64,000 bases of DNA from Bryopsis sp. KO-2023 (taxonomy: Eukaryota; Chlorophyta; Ulvophyceae; Bryopsidales; Bryopsidaceae), in the NCBI GenBank assembly GCA_030272585.1, contig BSYQ01000010.1:3844001-3908000 (forward strand), in the 5' to 3' direction. The notes beneath the pieces were generated by a model, which saw only the letters and a program-made list of their open reading frames with translations, had not been told where the DNA came from and made no database searches. Numbering within the stretch: position 1 is the stretch's first letter; each line of letters begins with the position of its first letter. Made by a program: the position numbers and the translations under genes. This document shows, piece after piece, positions 26,501 to 36,532 of this stretch.

Positions 26501-28289
26501 AAGTAAATAACAACTTCGGTTCATTGTTTTGTGGGGGCAGGCTGGAATCGGCTCCATTGTGTGTCATGCCAATATCGTGCAAACCTACACCTACACCTTC
26601 GAACCCAGCGATTTCGGACCCTTGGTTGAGAAATCAAATACAAGGGTCTGCAAAATGCACATGATCCAAGAGTACTGCGAAAAAGGCCCTCTCAGGACAG
26701 CCATGGAGCAAAACAGTTTCGTTTGTTCTCTGGCGAAGCAACCGAATCTTAGGTAAAAAAGCAGGGGGGTTGGCTGCGGGAAAATCAAGCAAATAAGGAT
26801 TGGTTTTTTGGTCATGGTGGAAATCCCCATTGTCATTAGCTTTGCGACCCGCCCCTAAATTTTTCTTTTTCCAAAAATAGATCTTACGCGCTATTCAAAA
26901 GATCCACAAATTGTTGTGGAGGGAACATAGGATTTTATTTTCAGGGACTATTTGGGGGGGGGGGGGGTCTTGAGAAGTTTTTAACCCCCCCCCCCCCCCC
27001 CAAAAAAAAAAGAGGAAAAAATGCAGGGAAAGTTTAGGGTTTAAGAGTTTTCCTGTCTTTTTGGGATCTTAAAACTTTTCGTGCCCATGTCTGCCTGACC
27101 TTTATTTCTTGATGTGTTTTTCTGTTGCAGGTGCATGTTTGATGTGGCTCAAGACGTGGCAAGGGGTATGTCTTACCTACACAAAAGAAACATAATCCAC
27201 GGAGACCTTTCATCGAAAAACATTTTGCTTAGAGAATGTAAATCCGACGAGCGCCACACGCCCGTCATTGCAAAAATATGCGACTTCGGCCTCAGCGTCA
27301 AACTGCAGACCGCTCAAAGCCAGTTGGAGAACTGGAAGGCCGGCACCCCACTGTACATGGCCCCTGAAGTCGCGAAGTTCGGGATTCTTTCCAAAAGAGC
27401 AGACGTGTATTCATTCGGCGTGGTGCTTTGGGAATTGTATCGCAGTGCGTTAAACACTTGGGGCATCGATCGAGGGCAGGGGATAATGGATTTGCCTATC
27501 GAATGCCCGCTACCGCTTGCACTGTTGATATGTCTGTGCCTGTCGCCACGACCCTCCGATCGCCCGAGTTTCCAAGACATTGAACAAATTCTGGAGTGGA
27601 TGATGACTCAAGTGGATACCCCACAGTTCGGCCAAGCCAGGCGTGCCAAGCGGAGCAATCGGAAATTCGCTTCCAAGAAAATCGCGGCGAGCCCCCAGCA
27701 TTTGAGGGAGTTCTTGCTGCGAGGGGCCACGGATGATCAGCTGTTGATGGGGGGGTTGGATGTGCCGGTGGCCAACACCGCTTCCAGCAGCGATCGACAC
27801 CATTTCGTGTACTGTTTGATGGTGGATGTCGTGAAGCTGGGCGGCTCGCAAATGCTGTCCTTAGCGTGGAGGGCCAGCTCCCCTTCGACTTTGTCCATGG
27901 TTTCGGTTCCACCGACGCAGAAATCGGCCGAACTGAAGAATGAGGGGGGCGATACGAGAGGTCGAGAACCCATAGAGGGGGGAGCCTCAGCCAGCCCTCG
28001 CGGCCGATCGGCTGATTTCGGGAAGAAATCGACTTCGGTGGGGTTGGATCGAGGGAGCTTGTCTAGGCAGATTTCGAGCGATGTGGATGCGACTGTGGCA
28101 TGGGTGGATTGGTTGGTGGGGCTGGATTCTGATCCTGGCTGGGTGAAAGGTCAAAGGGGGGGGCCTTCAGTGGGGTATGTCGGAAATCAAAATAATTCAG
28201 GAGAAACGCCGTTACGTCATTTTGATCGAAGGAGAGCTGCTTCGATGAGCCCTACCTTGGAGAAACAGTTGTTCTCTGCCGAAATTTAA
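23507..28289 (+). CDS. Single-pass receptor-like protein kinase (TKL-like)
   Basis: Predicted membrane receptor kinase, 1117 aa, from six in-phase exons: 23507-23683, 24003-24332, 24555-24713, 25020-26336, 26541-26752 and 27131-28289. A signal peptide follows the second Met (residue 12; CFGIALLLLFLCL). The ectodomain (about 45-465) has beta-rich repeating text such as NFTIVGAVWSPRITISKNLT, suggestive of a parallel beta-helix, but I cannot name it. One membrane helix is at about 469-490 (MVVVFGVLLLVSVVAMLA). The kinase domain has the glycine loop IGRGGYGVVYKG (from 619), VAVK (Lys640), catalytic loop HGDLSSKNILL (His755, Asp757, Asn762), DFG at 783-785, GTPLYMAPE, and DVYSFGVVLWEL. HGD in place of HRD and the TPLYMAPE segment fit the TKL group found in green algae. 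About 250 residues after the kinase are low-complexity and Ser/Gly-rich. All catalytic residues are present, so it should be active. Confidence 0.88.
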
Positions 28290-30172
28290 AAATGTATCTA
28301 TCGTGCTAATGCGTTGTATTTTTCTTTTTCTTGTTTTTTTTTTAATGGTTTTGGTGAAGTCGATCCAGCACTTGTTTCCTTTTTCTTTTCGAAAGAAAAT
28401 TTATAATCATAAGAAAAGAAAGAGAGCAAAAAAAAAAGAAGGGGGAAAAAAAAAGAGGGAAAAGGGGAGGGGGGGGCCCTTGAGGAAGAATCTGTATCAA
28501 TTTTATTTAATGTATTGGTTTCATCTCATGTCATATCATCCCCTATTTTTATTTTTTTTTCGTTTTCTTCTTTTTCTTTTTTTTTTCTCTCTCTCTCTCT
28601 TTTTCTTTTTTTTTTTTTGAGATACCTTGCCAAGTTGAAAAAAAAAAAAAGAGGAAAAAAAACATCCACTCGAAAAGAAAAAAGATAAAAGGGAGAAAGA
28701 TGAAGAAATTGACTGGAAGGTTTCTTAGCACAATGGAGTTCAAGAGAGAGAATGCTATGTCGAAAGGAGGGAATCCTTATCACATCATTATGACAGTAAT
28801 CAGTTTTTTTTTCTGTTTTTTCTTTTGGTTATGGTTTTATTTTGTTTTTGTCGGGGAAGCGTTTCGTTATCTATATCAATAGCTAGAATGTAAAAAGCAA
28901 GTGCATGACTCTTTTTGTCAGATTTTGATTTGGGGGAGATGGTGGGGGGGTGTTGGTGGTGATCGTCGTCTTTTTTTTTTTTTTGCTCCTTTTTTGTATC
29001 TTTTTTTTTTCCAAAGAACAAGTGAAAGAAGAAGGGGGGGGGAGGGAGTTTAGCGTGTGTGTAGTGGTGGTGGTGCTTTTGCCAAGTCCATTATTTGCAA
29101 TCATATTTATCTATACATATATATATATAAGAATTTGAGAATGTAGGAAGAATAAGACTCGTTTGCCCTTTTCGACTGTCCTGAAATGATTTTATTTTTA
29201 ACAGGAAAAAAAGAAGAAAACATGCTCAAAAGATTCGGTTGGGTGGGAAAAGGGGTAGGGGGTTCCAAAATCAGAAAATGGGGTTTTTTTGTTTTTTTTT
29301 TGGAAAAGAAACAAGTACAGGAAGCCACTGCGAACAAGCACATCGTGAAAAAAAAAACGAAAAAATTGACAAAAAAAAGAGAGTCTTGGATGGTCTTAGG
29401 ACAACAGATTGGTTCTATTCGATGTATGGAAAAAAAAGGTGGGGGAGGGGGGGGTAAAATGTTTCGCAGGGAACAAAGCCTGCTGTTTGTGAGGGAAAAA
29501 AAAACATAGGATGAAAATACAAGCAAGGGCTTCCCACAGCTCTATTTTTTTGGTTTGCTTCCTCCCTTTTATGGTTTTCTCAACAGAACGATACGTGGTT
29601 GTGGTGGTGGTGTGAGGCTTTTCGTTGTGATGTAATATTTCGATATTAGTTGTTAAAAAACCTTGTGGAAGGTAGGATCCTGTTTATGATCCTGCTTCAG
29701 TGCTCCCCCTTCCCACCTCCGGACATATTTCCCTCTAAATGCCAGCATCAATTTAGTTCAGCTCTTGTTAGTGTTTTTCCGAAAATCCATTTTGGTTGGT
29801 TGTTTCTTCCAAAGGTAAAGGGGGGAGGGGGTGCATGTCCAATATATTATATATATTGCTGATTTGATGTATTTAGACAATTGTTTCAATGGAGGATCAA
29901 GGGGCCAGAGTTGGTGGTTATATCAGGTGCAGAATGTCGTCATCAAATGGAATGGAATGTGCCTAGCAGAGCAAACAGAGTTTTGTTGAATGTTTTGTTT
30001 TCTCCTTTTTCTCTCTGATCTGAAGCAGTATTTGCTAAAAGATGGAAGGGGCCAAAAATTGGGAAATCCACTTCAGGGGGCAATTCACTCCCACCAGTAC
30101 ATCATGAATTGCCTTCAGTGACTGCTGTCATGACTCCTGTAAAATACAGGCTCCTTTTCTACAAATTCAAGA
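28290..30172. other. Homopolymer-rich intergenic region
   Basis: Nearly 1.9 kb of poly-T, poly-A, G-rich and short dinucleotide runs (TC repeats near 28590, TA repeats near 29125). All open frames are Lys/Phe low-complexity artefacts. I found no exon here. The region ends at the TIR of the DNA element. Confidence 0.5.
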
Positions 30173-30840
30173 TACTGTAATACGCAAATCTTTCAGATTG
30201 CTTTAGGATGGCTAGTCTTTATTTTCGCCTGCCTTATTTTCGCGCTTTGGTCCGCGCGCGAAAACAAGGTAGCGCGAAAATAAAGCAGGCGCGAAAAAAA
30301 AGCAATGTGAAAGATTTGCGTGGCGTCAAAAAGAACACTCTCAAAGTCAGAGTGTGGAATGTGTTTCCACACATTCTGTGGCTGTGTTTTGAATTCGCCC
30401 CTAGACTGGGCTGTGCCTCCGTAGTTGTGCCTAAAACGGTTCTACAGTCACCGAAACGATGAACTGTCTGAACAGAAGGAAAGAGACCGAGCATGTTCTT
30501 GTGGTCTGTGTGCGTCAACTCGACGCATGTGACCCCACCGTCGAGTCGATGGACGCGACATCAACAGTGCTTGTGCGTTGAATCGATACTTTGGGTTTTC
30601 TTGTGCTCGAGGGGTACTTTTGCGTCGAGTCCACACGCGCGTGATTGGGAAAACCTGTAGCTACATACTTGCGTATCTGAATAGCCCTTTCTTTTCCGCC
30701 TGCTTTCTTTTCCGCCTGCTTTATTTTCGCGCCTGCTTTATTTTCGCGCCTGCTTTATTTTCATTTTCGCCTGCCTTATTTTCGTGCTTTGGTCCGCGCG
30801 CGAAAATAAGGTAGCGCGAAAAGATTTGCGTATTACAGTA
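30173..30840. mobile_element. Non-autonomous TIR DNA transposon (MITE-like)
   Basis: The ends are a perfect inverted repeat of about 21 bp: TACTGTAATACGCAAATCTT at 30173 and its reverse complement ending at 30840. If the outer TA is the target duplication, the element runs from CTGTAATACG to CGTATTACAG, in the manner of Tc1/mariner-type elements. Inside each end is a long subterminal palindrome built from repeated gcgaaaataa/ttattttcgc units (about 30223-30300 and 30700-30820). The centre (about 30310-30690) is GC-richer and has no transposase-like frame, so it must depend on a transposase made elsewhere. It ends 143 bp before the start codon of the HAD gene. Confidence 0.75.
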
Positions 30841-30983
30841 CCTTTTTTGTAATTTATGGAGGACTCTCTGAAGTGGCAGCCTCAATTTTTGACACGCTTT
30901 TCAAATCCACTCTGTATGTTCAATGTATAGGAGCCATCCTATATAAAAATATATAATTCGTTCGTCTTGTTTTTTCAACCGCG

Positions 30984-32982
30984 ATGGCACCCCCTGCGAC
31001 TCCAATGGTGCGAGCAAGTCCGTCTCAATCCGGGAACAGACCATTCCCAGGCCGTTTTCGTCGCGTTGTGTCCCTGGGAAGACGACCCATGCCTGCTACA
31101 AGCAAAGTAGTTACCTCATTTTGCCCAGTTGGAGTATGCTCCACAGTGAAGCTGTTGAGAATGCCTCTCACAGTCTTGTTAACGTTGCTAACAGGGAGCC
31201 CCCGCTTCGAATATCGCCCCTGCAGTAGCGACCAAGCCAATCAAGCTGATTGCGACTGATGTGGACGGGACGCTGTTAAACTCGGAACAGCGTCTGACGC
31301 CCGGCGTGCTCTCGGCGCTCACTCGTGCCGCGGAGGCAGGCGTTCCGGTAGGTAAGGTCGTTGAAGGTCTAGTTTTGGGGGACAAAAGACGTCGGCAATT
31401 CATCATCGAACGTCACTCGTCAATTAATCCTAGTCGCATTCAATTCTTGAAAAAATGGCTGGAGTTTTGTCAGATTTTCTGGTTTCCCGATCGTGTCAAT
31501 GCATTCATGTTATTAAGTGTTTTTGTTCGGTTTTTTTGTCCAGACTGTGTTGGCGACAGGCAAGGCTCCGGGGCCTTGGTTGAAATATGTGCTGCCACAG
31601 CTGCCCCAATCGATGCCCATTGTCTTTCTGCAAGGTCTGCTGGCATGGGATGCCGATGGCAATGTATTGTATGAAAGGTGCCTGGAAAACGACATTGTCA
31701 CCAGGTGCATCCGATTTGCAAAAGAGCATGGTGGGTGGGTGGGTGTGCAACTCTTGGTTCTCCGCTTGATTTTCTAAAAAAAATAATCCGAGGGGGGGGA
31801 AAGTAATGAAAAGTTTGAAAACCGTAGATTTCTCTGAGATGTTTTTTCTTTTTTTTTTTTTTTTTTGGGGGGGGGGAGTTCAGTGGAGGCTGAGTAAAGT
31901 CACCGGCCCTCCCTCCAAAGTTACAGAAATTATATTATAAAATTAAAAAAATAAATAAAAATTCTCTCTTTTCTGTTTCTCCCAGAAAAAAGAAAAGAAA
32001 AAAGAAAACAGACTAATAAAATATTGGTATCTAAAAATACCATTTCTAATTTGCCAGCATCATCACAAGCGACTCGAAAGGGCATGGAGGGGTTTGCCAT
32101 TGACTTATTTTTTTTCTTTTCAACTCGCGCAGGCCAAACAGTGACTCTGTATTGTGGCAATCGAATCCTTTGTGAAAGTACTGACGAGCACACAGATCGC
32201 CTCATTTTTTACAGCGAACCCACGCCGGAGGCTGTGGGTCCGCTGGAAGATTGGGTTGGTAAAATCTCTGTGCATAAACTCATTTTCATGGCACCCCACG
32301 ACCGGATTCTTGAAATGAGGCCGCATGCACAAGAGGCCTTCGGAAAAGATGCCTCGCTCACTACTGCCTTGCCCGGGATGCTGGAGGTGAAAACATAGAA
32401 AAAACCAAAGCAAAATGTTGAAAGAACAGTGAAAACTCCGATTCAGAGAGAGAGAGGGAGGGAGGGTGTCTTTTTTTGCATTCTGGTTTGGATTTCGGGG
32501 TTTTTGACGTTTTGTTTGGGCGGATCAGGTGCTGCCGCCTGGTGCCAGCAAGGGGTCAACCCTGGAATTGGTGTTGGAAAAGTTGGGGGTGGATGCGGAG
32601 AATATGATGGCCATGGGGGATGGAGAGAATGACTTGCAGATGTTGAATCTTGCTGGGGTGAGTAAATTATTAATGCTTTCTTTCTTGTTCAATCGACCCA
32701 GAAAATTCTCCCCCAGCTAGAAATAAAAATAAAAAAAAGCGAAGCAAAGTATGGATGATTGAATAATAAGGAGGTGCTCTTCTCTAAATGATTTTTGGTT
32801 TTTGATTATGTTGTGTGTTTTTTTCTTGTTTCGGAAAGGTTGCAATTGCGATGGGAAATGCTGGTGCCAATGTTAAATCTGTTGCAGACTTCGTGGTGTC
32901 GACCAATGACGATGATGGAGTTGCAGAAGCCATCGAGCGATTTGCCTTATCGCCACAGTCAACACCAGAAGCCCTTTCTTAA
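30984..32982 (+). CDS. Cof-type HAD phosphatase, probably plastid-targeted
   Basis: A HAD-superfamily (subclass IIB, Cof-like) hydrolase that dephosphorylates a small metabolite. Six plus-strand exons join in phase: 30984-31106, 31195-31347, 31544-31730, 32133-32386, 32529-32657 and 32839-32982, giving 329 aa. Exon 1 encodes a basic, Ser/Pro-rich presequence with no acidic residues (MAPPATPMVRASPSQSGNRP), typical of plastid import. Motif I is IATDVDGTLLNS (nucleophile Asp63, acid Asp65). Motif II is TVLATGK. The cap region contains STDEHTDRLIFYSEPTPEAV. Motif III lies around PPGASKGSTLELVLEKLGV and motif IV is MGDGENDLQML, followed by VAIAMGNAGANVK. All catalytic motifs are intact. Family members act on sugar phosphates, PLP or flavin nucleotides; the substrate here is unknown. 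The TIR element sits just upstream. Confidence 0.9.
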
Positions 32983-33978
32983 AAAAGAGAGAGAGGGGGG
33001 GGGAAATATCAAATTTGCATATTGGCATCGACTAATTTCTCAATTGTTTTTCATTGTTCATTCCTTGTAGAGTTGGGGTTCTGCAGTTTGACCCTCTCGC
33101 TACTATTTGTAAAAAAAAAATTGCAAAAAAGGAGCTTAGTTGTCTCCTTTGCTCAATAACAATGTGGTACAATTGAGAGGCTCAGACAAAATACAAAAAA
33201 TACAAAAAAAGCATCCCCCAAAAAAATAAGTAAAGATCTCGCAGAATCAAAAAGCTAACATATTTATATATTTGTCCATGAGATTCCCCTCTCCAGAGGA
33301 GGATTCGCTCCTGGTCCGGCCAATGAAATGATGTGATTCGTTAAGCCAAGTGTTAGTTAGGCATTAGGGGGCGGAGCTTTTCTGTTCCCTGCTTCTGTAA
33401 GAAGAACTGGATGGAGTCGGCTTTCCCAATAACAAGCGTTTGGAAACCAGCTGATGTGCTGGTGGAATAGTCGATTGGGAAAATTGAGGAAAGTCAAGTG
33501 TTTTCATGCAGAAGAGGATAGGATTTCTTCTTCAAAGTGATTTTTCTTCTATAGTTTGAGTTCCGGTGACATTCTACCATGCCTCTCAATTATCATCAAT
33601 TCATGCCAACATGATGCAAAAAGGATGCTGTGTTGGCAGATATTGGGAAAAAATAATTAATTTATACAGGGCTTTCCTTTGGTGGTGGCTTTGATCCAAC
33701 CTTTCCAATGATCCATCGATCAATCGATCAATATTGCACATTTTCCAACCACTCTCAGTGGGGATAATACATGCTATTATCACAGAAATAAATCACTGCT
33801 CCATATTTATTGACACTTAAAACCATCCCCCCTTCACGTCCAAATTCAAGTCTTTGCCCAGTTGTCAGCCCCCCCCCAATAAACATTTCATCACCACACC
33901 CATTGTTGTTGTTGAGTCAAATTTGCCTCCCACCAGTCAAAAAAATTCCGGGAAAATAACAGCGATGAAAATAAAAAA
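32983..33978. other. Intergenic region between convergent HAD and sulfatase genes
   Basis: About 1 kb of shared 3' sequence between the HAD gene (plus) and the sulfatase gene (minus). It is AT-rich, with a short (gatcaatc) repeat near 33710-33730. No coding exon is supported. Confidence 0.5.
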
Positions 33979-36235
33979 TCAGCTGAACGTGCCCAGGAAA
34001 TTTCTGAGATCGTCCAGAGCAGCAGAAGCTTCGGATGACAAAGGCGTTCCGTTCAGCAAATTGCTTGCCTCGAATGGGTCCAATTTCAAATCATACAACT
34101 CTTCACCACCACTTCCGCTGAAATCAATGAGCTTGAACCTGATGAGAAGACACCCAAACAAATACTTAGAAACATGTCAATCGTTTACTCCAAAACTTTC
34201 CTGAGAAACACGAAGTCGACTTTCTCGGACATGCACAAAGTGATCAGGGGTAGAGTCCGGAGTATATCCTGGACCAACTATGTAAGTGGTCATAATGCCA
34301 TAATCTTGCACCTGTCATTTCGGGCCACTCGACCCTCCTTCCCATCATCACCATCGTCGGTGGTCCTGCTAGTGGCTCCAGTCTGACTTCTTCGATTGCC
34401 TCCTCTTCCTCCAGCTCTGCCGCCAGCTCTACCACCCCCCTTCATGGGACAATCAAACACTTCGCCATAGTTGTATTCTCGGCCGCCGATGCCCCCCTTC
34501 AACACACTGTCGAAGCTCAGGGAGTCCACCTTGACTCCTGCAGGAACCGCCTCACCTACATCCACCCCAACGAGCTCCAAAATCGTCGAAAACAAGTCGA
34601 CCGTGTGGATCAAAGCATCTGATCGACTGCCTTTGGATGCCACAGCTGGTCCAGAAACTATGAACGGGACGTTGATGCCCCCTTGATACAGACTGCCCTT
34701 TCTCTTGCCGACATCATAGGGGCCCTCCCCGACTCTAGTGGGCCCTCCATTATCCCCGATGAATATGATATTGGTGTCGAGCGGAAGGGAATTCAGCAGC
34801 CGTCCGATCTCGGTGTCCAGAGCCTCCAACATCGCTTTGAACATGGCGCGATTCTTGTTCCTGACACCCCTGGCCCCATCGATTTCTCTTGCCAAGCTGT
34901 GCAGTTCAGAAGGCGGGGAGTGAAACGGAGAATGCACAGCGAAATGAGCCAACCATAAGAAGAACGGCTTGTCACCTTGCTTCTCGACCCACTCAATTGC
35001 GTCGTCTGTGAATTCCGACGTCAGGTAATTAGTGGATTGGGACGTTATTCCGTTGACGGTTTTTTCCCAGTCGAAGTAATCACTGGCGTTTTCCAGGACT
35101 CCAGCATAGTAATCAAAACCCATTTTGTTGGGACTGGAAGTGCCTCCGTTCTCCACCGTATTTACATGCCACTTTCCTACGCATGCGTTTGGGATCTTTG
35201 TAAAAAGAAGAAGAAAAAAAAACACAAGAGAAAGTGAGCACGTCTTTCTAAAAATAGAAATGAACAGGGATCGAGCTGGTAGCATTACATTCAGAACGAA
35301 GCTAGCAGCCATATTGATTTAAATTCGTCGACCCAAATTAACAAAGAAGGAACTGGCCTCACCCCAGCAGATCCCATGGCTTTGGCAATCGTGAATTCTG
35401 TGCTCTTGGGGCCGTTTCGAAGACAACCCACTCCGGTTCGAAATCCAAACCTCCCAGTCAGAATTGAGGTTCGTGTGGCGGTGCAAACGGGGTAACTGTA
35501 GGCATTCTCGAAGGTCATCCCATTGGCAGCCAGTTTGTCGATGTTTGGGGTTTTTGCAAAGGTGCTTGCTTCTCTCAGTCCATAGAGCTTCAAGTGGTCC
35601 AGTCCGAGGTCATCGATGATTATGAGAACGGCATTGTCAGCTGAATTCCCCCCCCAAAAAAAGAATAAAATAAAAGACAAGACAAAAAAATAGTGAAGGA
35701 AAAGACTTTCACCCGCACTCTCCCCCAGCTATGACTCACTCCTAAATGACTGACTGATAAAACTTAGAAATGGTGGAAAGAATCTCCCTGTTCAAACTAT
35801 ATGTGCTCTTGCAATTTTCCCAGCTTTCCCCATCAAGGCTGTCAGACTTCGTTATCGCTCGCTAAATTTATGGAGAGCAAAAATAGTAGGCACTGGGATT
35901 TGAACCCATGTCGCCTCTTTTTTCAAGCCAAAAACTACCTCAAACTGTAAGATTTTTTTTCCAGAAGGAATTAGCTGAAATGGTTTTCGATTCCCTCAGC
36001 TTATTCTAGTTTTCATGAAAAAACTGAAAGCAGAAGTCGAGCCCAAAATTAGCGTTGCCAATTTATCAGGCCGTTTTGTTTTCAACAAGAGCGTGTTGTG
36101 CCGGGAAAAAAAAAAATAAAGCGCGTTCCACGGTTTCGCGATCCCTCCCACAGAGATCCCACGACTACCTTCGACGAGCTGGCTCACGAAGATGGCGAGG
36201 AGCACAGAGGCTAATATATACTTCGTCGAGGTCAT
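33979..36235 (-). CDS. Secreted Cys-type sulfatase
   Basis: Formylglycine-dependent sulfatase, hydrolysing sulfate esters, probably in the secretory pathway or outside the cell. Four minus-strand exons join in phase: 36235-36169, 35640-35363, 35195-34312 and 34138-33979, giving 462 aa. Residues 1-20 form a signal peptide ([17 protein letters not shown]). Metal-binding Asp32-Asp33 lie in [13 protein letters not shown]. The modification motif is [13 protein letters not shown] with Cys75 as the future formylglycine and Arg79. Also present are [18 protein letters not shown] and [17 protein letters not shown]. Near the C-terminus a Gly/Arg-rich insertion ([14 protein letters not shown]) interrupts the domain before [17 protein letters not shown]. 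The Cys-x-Ala-x-Arg form needs a formylglycine-generating enzyme. The physiological substrate, such as a sulfated wall polysaccharide, is a guess. Its start codon is 297 bp from that of the divergent HERC-type gene. Confidence 0.92.
35885..35935 (-). other. tRNA T-arm-like fragment inside sulfatase intron 1
   Basis: On the minus strand the text CATGGGTTCAAATCCCAG followed by TGCCTACT resembles a tRNA T arm plus the 3' half of an acceptor stem. I could not find a matching 5' acceptor strand (AGTAGGCA) or a D arm in the adjacent bases. It may be a tRNA relic, the head of a tRNA-derived SINE, or chance. Confidence 0.2.
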
Positions 36236-36532
36236 TCCACAAACCAGCCTCTTTCACGGGTCCAGTATATCCTTTCACAAGGGCTGCATTTTTATGGCCT
36301 GAAAGCTATTACGTAAAAACACACCAGTTTTGCTGTGTCAGTGTTTGAGGAGGGACTCGAAATGTGTTGGAAGCCGCAAAACCCGCTGCTATTTTTACAC
36401 GCTTTTACGCCCGATACCTTGTCGATAGCTCAGGTGGATTGAAACCGGAGCTGTTGGTTGAATGCGCTTTTTCGTTTTTCGTTTTTAATTGATTCTTGCC
36501 GCGAGAAAGGAGGGTGCCAAAAAAAAAAAGAA

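Noticed and set aside
28400-29510. Open frames on both strands rich in Lys, Phe and Ser
   Set aside because: They are translations of poly-A/T and G-rich tracts, with no motif, no splice partners and no codon-position signal.
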